19,418 nt of DNA from Jimgerdemannia flammicorona. Taxonomy: Eukaryota > Mucoromycota > Endogonomycetes > Endogonales > Endogonaceae. Positions within the stretch are counted from its first letter, which is position 1. Every line of letters begins with the position of its first letter. Shown piece by piece: positions 1 to 7,753 of the stretch. The notes under the pieces are model-generated. The model made no database searches. It saw only the letters and a list, made by a program, of their open reading frames with translations, and was not told the origin of the DNA. The translations under genes and the position numbers were made by a program. Where the stretch lies: positions 1 through 19,418 of the forward strand of contig RBNI01002171.1 of NCBI GenBank assembly GCA_003990745.1. Direction: 5' to 3'.

Positions 1-160
1 AGCCAAAGGCACTGGGTCCCCCCTGCCCAGTACACTCACCAGAATGCACATTGCTCGCCATCTTGAAAGCACCAATACTTGAAGATGTTGCCGAAAGTGT
101 TGTCAGAAACTTGTGTCACCCGAATATTACAGGTGAAAGGACGTCTGAGACTGAAGGTAC
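1..160. other. Unassigned sequence, possible remnant of a host exon
   Basis: This short stretch keeps several CpG dinucleotides, unlike the CpG-poor elements that follow, and I could not align it with LINE copy B. On the minus strand an open frame reads down to about position 45 and is followed by GTGAGT (reverse complement of 35-40), which looks like a fungal 5' splice donor. It could be an exon remnant, or the less recognisable upstream part of the LINE. Its boundary with the LINE is uncertain by several tens of bases. Confidence 0.2.
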
Positions 161-239
161 TAAAGAGAACATCTGGGCATGGGTGGAGGTTGGGAGGGTA
201 CTGAAGCATATGAGCAGGGACCAGCAGAAGAGAGATCAC

Positions 240-900
240 ACTGTAAGGATGTGGAGATAATGGGGACTTGCCATATTAGATTTGGACTACCTGAGATGAC
301 AAGTGGGGGGTAGGTAGTTGAGGTTAGAGAGGAGGAGCTGGTGGATATTTCTGAGGAGGAATGGGATGAGTCGGTGAGTACTGGGGCAGACTCTATAATG
401 CTTGGGGCTGGCTGACCAGCAACTCCTGGGGGCAAGGAGATTGGAGACTTGTAGTGGATATACTGGTGATAAACAACTTGGTGGTAGAGAAGTTGGGTAA
501 TATAGACTTGTAAGTTATCAGTAAGGAGTACTGGGTAGGAATTATAAAGAGAAAGAGAGTTGTAGAGACTCTGGTGAAGGAGGTGCTGGTAGTGTATCTA
601 GATGAGGAGGGCTATGAAGTAGATGTTACAAGGGAAGTAGAGTTGGTGGCAGCTGCTAGAGAGTATGCAGGCTTCTGGTGAGAACAGTGACACAGATTGG
701 AAATCTAGCAGAGGGCTTACATGGAGTACTGGGAGGAGTTGGAGTTGAAGGATGATTCAGTATTGGATAAGCTATTGGCTGGACTGGAAACCAAGTAGAT
801 TGAAGAGGCTGAGGCTACTGCTGAATGTAGAGTGGATCAGGGTAAAGAGAGAATAGATCAGGCTGAAGAAAGAATGGACAAAGATTGTAAAAAAGATACA
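240..900 (+). pseudogene. LINE copy A ORF1 C-terminal region (degenerate)
   Basis: This is the C-terminal part of the LINE ORF1 protein, which in such elements is an RNA-binding, gag-like chaperone. The frame starting near 242 reads SHCKDVEIMGTCHIRFGLPE and then an acidic stretch. After a frame change the sequence continues with VVYLDEEGYEVD, TREVELVAAAREYAG and a charged, coiled-coil-like tail rich in E, K and D. The same order occurs in copy B at roughly 17940-18540. No CCHC knuckle is visible. Multiple in-frame stops mean it cannot be expressed as one protein. The match to copy B is seen directly; the RNA-binding role comes from knowledge of LINE ORF1 proteins. Confidence 0.65.
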
Positions 901-921
901 TCTTTATCAATATTATTCCCT

Positions 922-1460
922 ATGAATAGTACAACTAATATTTTCTCATTAAATGTGAATAGTCTGAGGAGGTCTGGGAGATAATATAATATATTTACTT
1001 AGTTAAAGAGATTAGAGGCTGATCTTTTTCTTCTACAGGATGTAAGATGTGAGAAGAATATTGAACAATAGGAGTGGACAAGAAAATAGGATAGTGTAGT
1101 AGTTTGGAATAGCAAGGTTGGGCTATTGGTACAGAAAGTGCAAGGAGAAATATATGAAAGCAGGAACTGGGGAGATCATATGGTCTAGAGAGAGTAGTAT
1201 CAGCCTGGATGAGAGTCAATTATAGTTAGATCTTACTACTGCCCTGTGTGTGAGCATATTGAGTAGATTGATAGTCTATTAGATAGTAGAGTTCTTGTAG
1301 AGGCAAGAGTAGAGGTACTTGGAGGAGACTTCAATATGGTTTGCTTGGTACAGTTAGATAGAACAGATGGGGAGAAATACAGGAGGCAGGAGTGGTAGTC
1401 TGGAGGGCTGAGAGGAGGTGGAGCAGCTTAGTTCCTTGGTAGATACTGAAAGAGTGATGT
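922..1460 (+). pseudogene. LINE copy A ORF2 start: APE-like endonuclease (truncated)
   Basis: The ATG at 922 opens MNSTTNIFSLNVNSL, the typical start of a LINE AP-endonuclease, where the Asn of NVN is catalytic. The same frame reads LEADLFLLQDVRC, matching the family's LxxDIxxLQE-type motif, and then VLGGDFNM with GDFN at 1324-1335. Frame is kept over more than 400 bases, interrupted only by nonsense codons, so decay was by point mutation. The domain ends at 1460 before the SDH motif and before any reverse transcriptase because the chromovirus LTR begins at 1461. The enzyme would nick target DNA to prime reverse transcription, but this copy cannot function. Confidence 0.75.
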
Positions 1461-1497
1461 TTTCAGAGGGTTACTTATTAGGGTAACTGTTACATAG

Positions 1498-1537
1498 TTC
1501 TGGAAGGGTTTTCTAGAAGTTCTGAATATTCTGAAAG
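1498..1537. repeat. Heat-shock-element-like 9-mer cluster in LTR copy A
   Basis: Four units related to TTCTGGAAG lie at 1498, 1511, 1520 and 1529, the last three being contiguous. Unit positions and spacing are the same in all three LTR copies. Each unit is a small TTCnnGAA palindrome. The cluster is near the end of the LTR beside the PBS, downstream of the TATA box. Confidence 0.6.
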
Positions 1538-1954
1538 ACTGTTTTCTTAAGGTTAAGATCAATTTCATATGGAATATGTCCTCTATACTTATTGATTTTA
1601 AGATTAGGTTGATGTCTCAACCAAAGTCCTTATTCAGACTAGTTCTGAATGTTTAGGATTTTCCGTATTTCAGGAAGTTCAAGAAACTAAGACCAGCTTA
1701 GTTGAATGGTGTATTGCTGCAGACAATACCCAATTAGGAAATTTCATGATGGGGTTAGGAGTGGGACCTAATGGGGAGCAGATTTACTTAAAAGTGGTTT
1801 GTGGGTTATTAAATAGGTTTATTTGCTATTCATGATATTGCTATACTAGGAGTAGTTGTGTGAGGGGATATTGTGGGGAAGTATTCAGGAATGTTCTTGT
1901 GTGTTCAAGTCTCCAAGTCTTCAAGTCTGAGATTCTGAGGTCTGGAGGAGGGGG

Positions 1955-1962
1955 TATTTATA
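1955..1962 (-). promoter_or_regulatory. TATA box of LTR copy A
   Basis: TATAAATA on the minus strand, followed by a C-rich stretch, is at the equivalent place in all three LTRs. Transcription would be expected to start a few tens of bases downstream, making everything on the higher-coordinate side U3. Confidence 0.6.
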
Positions 1963-2151
1963 CTAGTGAGGGGCTATCTGGACTATACTGAATGTGGATA
2001 TAGTACTTAGTGCCTTGCTAAGCTAGAATGTAGTCATGTAGTACAAGTGTGATCTGATATGTCAAGAGATTGTCTGACTGCTGAGTCAGTTCACAGTCAC
2101 ATCATATAAGACTAATCTAACTATATTATGAGTGCTAAGCTATCTATAGAT

Positions 2152-3249
2152 TTAGATACTATCTGGGTAGTCTTCAATGACATCACTATTGATGATATTA
2201 TCTCTGATGAAGTAGTCATCTAGGAAGAGTTGTTCATAGATTAATTTTCTCTGTTCACTGAGATAGTAATATATTGTGACTTCATCACTATCCCACAGAA
2301 TAGTATCATCTATCTTATATACTAAATATAGAGTTTGTGGACGAAGGAGTGGTACATTGTCTTCACTTTCATTGGATTCACTGTCTGCATACCTTCTATA
2401 GGTTATGGTACTATGAGTTGCAGAGTTGTAGTAAGCTAGTGGCTATGGTTCATATCACTCATACTTGGGTGGTTGAGTGGTTGGTTTGATCTCAAGAGTT
2501 GTCTGAAGGTACAGATTGTATTCCCTGGTCTCTTCATTATAGTTGAAGTAATCAGGAGTGAATACGGATTGGTATTCATGCCAGTGGTCATTGTTCCAAT
2601 AGGTCTCATAGGTGGTTATGAACTGTTGTAAGTTTATCAGCAGTATTGGCAGAGTGATCATAGTTGGCAGGGATCCTTGGCTTGAGGTCATGTTGACATC
2701 AGAGGGATCATTGTCTTCTACTTCATCTTCATTGAATTGGATTATATTGTAGATGTCCTTTATAGCATATCTGACTTGAGGTATTTGCAGGATATAGTCA
2801 TCAGGGTGTGAGAAGGTTCTGTCTGTAGTCTCAACATACTCAAGGTACTTGTGGTTGAGTTCTTGTATTATGTCATCTATTTGGCCATAAGACAGGGTAG
2901 TGAGTATTTCACTGATAGTAACTTGGAGGCAGGGAATAACAGTGCTATACTCATAAAAGAGTTCTTGGTATTTATGAGTGATGAGCTTCTGGTATTGAGA
3001 CATCTGGATAATGTCTGTATCATGGTGGTGTTCAACCATGTCTTTCAGGAGGTGACCAATCTGCTAGTAGCCTGAGATTTGTCCAATTCAGTAGGCCTCA
3101 CTAAGTATGTTTAGAGTATTCCATCAGACTTCTACAAAGTAAAGAAGTGCTAGGCTATAGATATTCATGAGAGGTAGAGGAGGTATGGCTCAGTTGACAA
3201 TGTTATTCCAAATTTCAGCATAGATGTAGTTATAGATCTTGATGGTCAT
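2152..3249 (-). pseudogene. U3-encoded ORF, copy A (unknown protein, stop codons)
   Basis: From the ATG at 3249 to the stop at 2152-2154 is 1,098 bases, exactly as in copy B. The longest uninterrupted piece is 194 aa (2455-3039), from MVEHHHDTDIIQMSQYQ to TTQPPKYE. In-frame stops occur, including TGA at codon 20, where B has TAA and C has CAA. A CGA ancestor mutated differently in each copy would explain this. The protein is acidic and rich in Y, D, E, P and H, with no transmembrane segment, cysteine pattern or catalytic motif that I recognise. It lies on the element's coding strand inside U3. Preserved length despite indels in the flanking LTR suggests it was coding before decay. Confidence 0.6.
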
Positions 3250-3404
3250 GTTTGTATGTTCAGGAGTTGTGTTTGTTTATTTGTTTTGTTTTGGTTCTCT
3301 GTTTCGATGTATCTCAGTTCTAGGTATATATGCATGCAGGTGATTCCCAGATTTGTTCAGAGGTCACATGTGATTTCAGTGGCTTGGAGATTGTGTACTT
3401 ATAA

Positions 3405-3417
3405 CTCTCTCCTTCTT
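3405..3417 (-). other. Polypurine tract of the chromovirus
   Basis: On the minus strand the sequence AAGAAGGAGAGAG ends one base before the 3' LTR. Such tracts prime plus-strand DNA synthesis. Its position independently fixes the inner edge of the 3' LTR. Confidence 0.75.
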
Positions 3418-3844
3418 AGCTTTTGACATCTTTGTTGGGGCCTTCTAATTTTGTTCTAGTATTTTTACACTGTTTGGGAGGTCAAAAGTCCAGTAAAGTC
3501 CATTTTTCTCAGAAAGTGGCATGCTCATAGTAAAGTTGCCTAATGTGTTAGATTCATATGTTAAAGGGTCATGTATTTGATGCTATGTGCTGGGAGTGAT
3601 TCTGATATCATTTACTGCTGGAGAATTTTCTCTAAGGAATCTTCTTAAATATCTATGACTTGTTTCCCACTAGTGGTACAGGGAGAATAGGCTTGCTTTC
3701 AGTTTTGCTATTTTTCCAGAGGGTTGGTATTCTTTGTCTTATCTTGCTGAGTTCTTGATTTTGTTTGTGATAATTATAATATTTAGGAGAGTAATATATA
3801 GTATATACTTGATAGGTACAGGATATTCAGTTTTAGTTGTTCAA
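3418..3844 (-). other. Region between chromodomain and polypurine tract
   Basis: About 430 bases after the chromodomain. The chromodomain frame meets TAA and TGA soon after its end but then stays open, and a second frame from about 3780 down to the purine tract is also largely open, with a few TAG or TAA codons of the type CAG or CAA would give after a transition. It may encode a C-terminal Pol tail or a small lost ORF, or it may be 3' untranslated sequence. No domain is recognised. Confidence 0.3.
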
Positions 3845-4000
3845 AGAATCACATTCCTGAACTAAGTTGGTGGCATTCTGCAGATTGGACTTGGGTTCCC
3901 AGATTGCATCATGGATCAGGTAACCTTTTCATTTGATAAGATACTCTGGATGGTTCTTGTGGCTGCATTTGTTGAGGATTTGTTCAACTTTATATTCTTC
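3845..4000 (-). pseudogene. Chromodomain at the Pol C-terminus
   Basis: A 52-residue chromodomain in one uninterrupted register: EEYKVEQILNKC, then HPEYLIK, a stop replacing the conserved Trp (TGG to TGA), KGY, AIWEPKSNL and a closing helix ending VQECDS. Chromodomains at the integrase end direct chromoviruses to chromatin with particular histone marks, commonly H3K9 methylation. The first cage aromatic (Tyr of EEY) and the WEP motif remain; the Trp before KGY is lost. It follows the GPY/F module after a short linker, as in other chromoviruses. This places the element in the chromovirus group with high certainty. Confidence 0.9.
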
Positions 4001-4009
4001 TTGGTGATT

Positions 4010-5190
4010 AATAATAACAGGTGCAGATGGTTTGGTAGCCTAGTTTGGAAATAGCTCATTGTCATTTTCATTGTATTGCTTGAGACGTTGGACATTAAAG
4101 ACTGGATGGACCTTAATGGTGTCTGGTAGCACTAATTTGTAAGAAGTTAGAGAGACTTGTGTGATAACTTCAAATGGTCCAATAAATTTACTGTTCAGCT
4201 TTGTAGCTAGTCTGTACTTGAGATTATCAACTTGATATCCTCGGATGTCCAGTAGAACTTTTTCTTCAATATCAAAAGTTTCTTCTTGGCATTGTAGATT
4301 GACAACTGTGACTGTGGTTTTTGAACTTACAATAAATTCTTGATTGTGATCTGACTTAGATTTTACATTCAGAGCAGGAATTCTTCAATAGCTTCAAATG
4401 TGGAGTATTCATCAGTAGTTCAGATAAGTATCAGAGGGATGTTTGGATTTTGTCCAGTGTTGGCAAAGAATGGATCATTTTAAAAGAGGGTTGCTTGCTG
4501 TTGTTGTAGGCAAACTCAACTGTGGTGAGGTGTTCATACCAATCATCTTGTCTGTAGGAAATATAATTCCATAGCATTTGTTCCAGAGTTTGGTTCATTC
4601 TTTCAGTTTGGCTATCAGTTTTGAGGTGAAAGGCTGTGGATAGTGCAAGTTTCATTCCAAGGTATACATAGAGAGCTTTCCAAAAATGGCTGGTGAATTT
4701 TGGATCTTGATCACTAACAATGATCTTGGGAAGACCATGATGGTGGAAGATGTTGCCAAACAAGAGTATAGCTATGTCTGGTACTATTGCAGTAGTGGTA
4801 GTTGATATAAAGTGGGCTTGCTTACTGAGATAGTCTACAAAGACAATAATTGCATCTTTTCCATTCTTGGTTCAGAGTAGTTATACAATGAAGTCCATAG
4901 AGATTTGTTCTCAATTAGCAGATGGTACTGAGATAGGATAGAGTAGACCAGGTTTTGCTAGTGTTGAGAACTTGTTTCATTGGCAGGCATCACAGGAAGT
5001 GATATAGGTCTTTAGCTGATCTGCCATGCAGGACCAATAGAAGTTTCAGGAGATAACTTCATAATGTTTGTCAAATCCTAAATGTCTGGCTGTAGGGGCA
5101 TCATGATATTCAAATAGGATAGTCCTTCAGAGGTCTTGGTTGTTTGAAATATACAATCTGTCCTTGTAGTAGATAGTATTGTTCTTCAGT
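4010..5190 (-). pseudogene. Integrase of the chromovirus (HHCC, DDE core, GPY/F)
   Basis: All integrase parts are readable. The zinc-binding N-terminus (about 5180-5000) has RHLG and KHYE histidines and a CDAC pair. The core has its first Asp in SMDFIV, the second in VSDQDPKF and the Glu in SQTERMNQTLEQ. The best open stretch is 4431-4763 (110 aa). The GPY/F module follows with KFIGPFEVITQVS (GPF at 4172-4180), then YKLVLPD and HPVFNVQRLKQY. Decay includes in-frame stops, frame changes and a Gly-to-Ser change before QTER. The enzyme would insert element cDNA into the genome. The 5-bp duplication around the related solo LTR fits a Ty3/gypsy integrase. Confidence 0.88.
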
Positions 5191-5233
5191 TGGTATTAAT
5201 GGTCCTGGGTGTGCTTATTAGCATCATCACTGC

Positions 5234-5663
5234 TCAGAATTTCTTGGTGTACTTGAGCTTCTTTATCATCAGCACATCTATAATAATTTGTTCCATGATA
5301 GAGTTGGTAACCATTGTGAGGGTTTGGATAACTTCTTTGATTAGTGGTCTGGAGATTACATTGGCAACAATATTTTCCTTGCCAGCTTGCTTTTGGAAGA
5401 GAGTAGCCTGGGTCTTGATGTTGACTAATGACTTATAGTCAGTCAATCCAGTGAAGTGTACTCCTTCTAGATATGGTTGCCATTTGATCAGAGTGTCTAC
5501 AATGGCTAGAATTTCCTTTTTGTGGATTATGTAGTTGATTTTGGTATTATTGAACTTGCAGGAATAATAGGCAACAGGGTGTCCTTCTTGTATAAGTCCT
5601 GCTCCAAGAGCTAGGTCAGAGGCATTAGTAGTGACTTCATATAGTAGGGCAGAATTTGCCACT
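5234..5663 (-). pseudogene. RNase H domain of Pol, with internal deletion
   Basis: RNase H degrades the RNA of RNA/DNA hybrids during reverse transcription. Visible motifs are LLYEVTTNASDLALGAGL (the first catalytic Asp is in TNASD), HPVAYYSCKFN, the Glu of IIHKKEILAIVDTL and FTGLTDYKSL, which holds the next Asp. After that the sequence jumps from TLFQKQ to AGKENIVANVISRP. Relatives normally have about 20 more residues here, so a short deletion is likely. Upstream, the codons for PVLQVAN are split by the solo LTR: removing it with one copy of TGAAG makes the reading frame continuous with the RT end at 7754. Confidence 0.85.
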
Positions 5664-5668
5664 TGAAG
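5664..5668. repeat. Target site duplication (left) of the solo LTR
   Basis: TGAAG, repeated at 7749-7753, flanks the 2,080-bp repeat exactly. Five bases is usual for Ty3/gypsy integration. Collapsing the duplication rejoins the pol reading frame. Confidence 0.85.
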
Positions 5669-5705
5669 TATAAGAGGGTTGCTTTTTAGGATAACTGTTA
5701 TATAG

Positions 5706-5745
5706 TTCTGGAAGAGTTTTCTGGAAGTTCTGGATGTTCTAGAAG
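5706..5745. repeat. Heat-shock-element-like 9-mer cluster in LTR copy B
   Basis: Units related to TTCTGGAAG start at 5706, 5719, 5728 and 5737, spaced as in the other LTRs; the last three are head-to-tail. The third unit reads TTCTGGATG here instead of TTCTGAATA in A and C. Confidence 0.6.
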
Positions 5746-6149
5746 ACCATTTTCTTATGATCAAGATCAATTTCATATGGAGTACATCCTCTACACTTAT
5801 TGATTTCAAGTTCGGATTGATGTCTCAACCAAAGTCCTTTTTTGGACTAGTTCTGGATGTTCAGGATTTTCCATATTTCAGGAAGTTCAAGAAACTAAGA
5901 CCAGCTTAGTTGAATTGGCATATTGCTGCAGACAATACCCAATTAGGAAATTTCATGATGGAGTTAGGAGTGGGACCTAATGGGGAGCAGATTTACTTAA
6001 GAGTAGTTTGTGGGTTATTAAATAGGTTTATTTGCTATTCATGATATTGCTATATTAGGAGTAGTTGTGTGAAGGGATATTGTGGGGAAGTGCTCAGGAG
6101 TTGTGTTCGGATTGTTCAGGTCTGAGATTCTGAGGTCTGGGGGAGGGGG

Positions 6150-6157
6150 TATTTATA
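6150..6157 (-). promoter_or_regulatory. TATA box of LTR copy B
   Basis: TATAAATA on the minus strand, about 190 bases downstream of the end of the U3 ORF and about 480 bases before the LTR end. It is conserved in place and sequence with copies A and C. Confidence 0.6.
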
Positions 6158-6346
6158 CTAGTGAGGGGCTATCTGGACTATGCTAGATATGGATGTAGCA
6201 CTAAGTGCTTTGCTGAGTCGGAATGCAGTCATGTAGTACAAGTGTGATCTGATATATCAAGAGATCGTCTGACTGCTGACTCAGTTCATAGTCATGTCAT
6301 ACAAGGCTAATCTAACTATACTATAACTGCTAAGCTATTTATAGGT

Positions 6347-7372
6347 TTAGACGCTGTCTGGATAGTCTTCAGTGACATCACCATCGATTGCATTATCTCT
6401 GATGAAGTAGTCATCTAGGAAGAGTGGTTTGCAGATTACTTCTCCTTGCTGGCTGAGGTAATAATACATTGGAACTTCGTCTCTATCCCACAAGATAGTA
6501 TTGTCTGTCTCATATGCTGGATAAGGTGTTGGTGGGCAAAGGAGGGGTGCATTGTTTTCACTTTCATCAGATTTGCTATCTGCATACCTTCTATAGATTA
6601 CAGCACTATGAGTCATAGAGTTGTAGTAAGCTGGCAGCTGTGGTTCATGTTGCTCGTACTCAGGTGGTGGAGTTGTTGGTTCGATCTCGAGGGTTGTCTG
6701 GAGGTACAGGTTGTGTTCTCTGGTCTCTTCATTGTAATTGAAGTAATCAGGGGTGAATGCAGGTTGGTATTCATGCCAGTGGTCATTGTCCCAATAAGTC
6801 TCATAGGCAGTTATGAACTGTTGTAAGTTCATCGGCAAAGTTGGCAGTGTAATCAGGGTTGGTAGAGATCCTTGGCTTGAGGTCATGTCAGCATCAGAGG
6901 GATCATTGTCTTCTACTTCATCTTCATTGAAGTGGATTATATCATAGATGTCCTTCATAGCATATCTGACTTGGGGCATTTGCAGGATATGATTGTTGGG
7001 GTGTGGAAAGGTTATGTCTGTGGTTTCAACATACTCGAGATACTTGTGGTTGAGTTCTTGTATCATGTCATCGATTTGGCCATAGGACAGGGTAGCAACC
7101 ATTTCACTGGTAGTAACTCGGAGGTGGGGAATAAAGGTGCTGTACTCATAGAAGAGTTCTCGGTATTTGCAAGTGATGAGCTTCTGGTGTTGAGATATCT
7201 GGGTAATGTCTGTATCATGGTGGTGTTCAACCATGTCATCTAGGAGGTGGCCAATCTGATAGTAGCTTGAGATTTGTCCAATCTGATGGGCCTCATTAAG
7301 CATGTTCAGGGTATTCCATTGGGCTTCTATGAAGTAGAGGGGTGCTAGGCTATGGATATTCATGAGGGGCAA
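6347..7372 (-). CDS. U3-encoded ORF, copy B (341 aa open, unknown protein)
   Basis: The longest open frame in the window. It opens at a Met (MPLMNIHSLAPLYF) and ends DVTEDYPDSV. The original start is probably the ATG at 7444, giving 365 codons, since copies A and C have the corresponding ATG, but codon 20 is now TAA in this copy. The product is acidic and rich in Tyr, Asp, Glu, Pro and His, with segments such as HFNEDEVEDNDPSD, YFNYNEETREHNLYLQTTL and SKSDESE. It has no transmembrane helix, zinc motif or enzyme signature that I recognise. Homologues occur at 2152-3249 and 13037-14133. It lies in U3, on the strand of gag and pol, so it would form the 3' part of the genomic RNA. An accessory retrotransposon protein is possible; its function is unknown. 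Confidence 0.65.
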   Translation of the reverse strand: MPLMNIHSLAPLYFIEAQWNTLNMLNEAHQIGQISSYYQIGHLLDDMVEHHHDTDITQISQHQKLITCKYRELFYEYSTFIPHLRVTTSEMVATLSYGQIDDMIQELNHKYLEYVETTDITFPHPNNHILQMPQVRYAMKDIYDIIHFNEDEVEDNDPSDADMTSSQGSLPTLITLPTLPMNLQQFITAYETYWDNDHWHEYQPAFTPDYFNYNEETREHNLYLQTTLEIEPTTPPPEYEQHEPQLPAYYNSMTHSAVIYRRYADSKSDESENNAPLLCPPTPYPAYETDNTILWDRDEVPMYYYLSQQGEVICKPLFLDDYFIRDNAIDGDVTEDYPDSV

Positions 7373-7748
7373 AGGGGGTGTGGCTTAGTTGACAATAGCA
7401 TTCCAAATGTCAGCACAGATATGGTTATAGATCTCAGTGGTCATGTTTGTATATGTTCAGGAGTTTGTAGTTATTGTTTGTTTTGGTTCTCTGTTTCAAT
7501 TCTCTATTTCAATGCATCTTGGTGCTCAGTATATATGCATTTGGTCCTGATTGGTAAGATTCTGTTTGTATAAACCTTGTGTTCCATGACTTTGTATTGA
7601 CTCAGCTTTGTATGCTGTGACTTCAGTTTGACTCAGCTTCATGATCTTGCAGGTGATTTCCAGATTTGTTCCAAGGTCACAGGTGATTTCAGTGGCTTGT
7701 TCAGAGGGTGATGTGTGATTTCAGTAGCTTGGAGGTTGTGTGCTTATA
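7373..7748 (-). other. LTR copy B leader upstream of the U3 ORF
   Basis: This part runs from the outer LTR edge to the ORF and includes the lost first 24 codons (7373-7444). It is about 150 bases longer than in copy A and contains repeated words such as GACTCAGCTT and GTGATTTCAGT. A local duplication in B or a deletion in A would explain the difference. No other feature is seen. Confidence 0.4.
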
Positions 7749-7753
7749 TGAAG
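7749..7753. repeat. Target site duplication (right) of the solo LTR
   Basis: TGAAG, the partner of 5664-5668. Pol coding sequence resumes directly, reading KNALITTPVL in the coding direction toward this site. Confidence 0.85.

Larger units (their letters stand above)
161..1460 (+). mobile_element. LINE copy A, truncated non-LTR retrotransposon fragment
   Basis: A fragment of an APE-type LINE on the + strand. Its translated pieces match LINE copy B at the other end of the window: the end of ORF1 (EEELVDISEEEWDESV here, EEELVDVPEERGNELV in copy B), a second ORF1 stretch (YLDEEGYEVD against YLEEEGYEVN), and the ORF2 start (MNSTTNIFSLNVNSL against MNSTTNIFSFNVNGL). The element stops inside the endonuclease, exactly where the LTR of the chromovirus starts, so the chromovirus probably inserted into it. 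It is heavily decayed with many TAG and TGA codons, and one frameshift lies between about 460 and 560. The remaining ORF2 would be expected beyond the right edge of the window. Confidence 0.8.
1461..3403 (-). repeat. 3' LTR of the chromovirus (copy A)
   Basis: This 1,943-bp repeat matches 5669-7748 and 12345-14140. Its inner edge (3398-3403, CTTATA) abuts a purine tract on the coding strand, as expected for a 3' LTR. Comparison of the copies suggests termini of the form TGTAAG...CTTACA, altered by transitions. From the inner edge outward it holds 154 bp of leader, a degenerate 1,098-bp ORF, a TATA box (1955-1962), a short TTCAAGTC repeat (1904-1927) and a cluster of TTCTGGAAG-like 9-mers (1498-1537). 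Copies A and C share three TTCAAGTC units and the variant third 9-mer, while B differs, which supports A and C as the pair of one insertion. Confidence 0.85.
5669..7748 (-). mobile_element. Solo LTR (copy B) of the same chromovirus family, inserted in pol
   Basis: A 2,080-bp copy of the LTR with no internal region, bounded by TATAAG...CTTATA and the 5-bp duplication TGAAG. It splits pol between RT and RNase H. It is longer than copy A (1,943 bp), mainly because of about 150 extra bases at 7445-7748. It has only one unit of the TTCAAGTC repeat (6115-6122) and keeps more CpG, so it is not derived from the flanking LTRs and is younger. Solo LTRs arise by recombination between the two LTRs of an inserted element. 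It holds a TATA box, the 9-mer cluster and the best-preserved U3 ORF. Confidence 0.88.

Noticed and set aside
5190..7573. Hydrophobic + strand ORFs (for example 5190-5438, 6446-6826, 7352-7573) as membrane proteins
   Set aside because: They are antisense shadows of RNase H and the U3 ORF; the T/G-rich strand yields Leu/Val/Phe-rich translations.
5669..7748. Stand-alone DNA transposon with TATAAG/CTTATA inverted ends and a 341-aa ORF
   Set aside because: The same unit flanks the chromovirus on both sides, one copy directly beside a polypurine tract and the other near a PBS-like site. This identifies it as the LTR.
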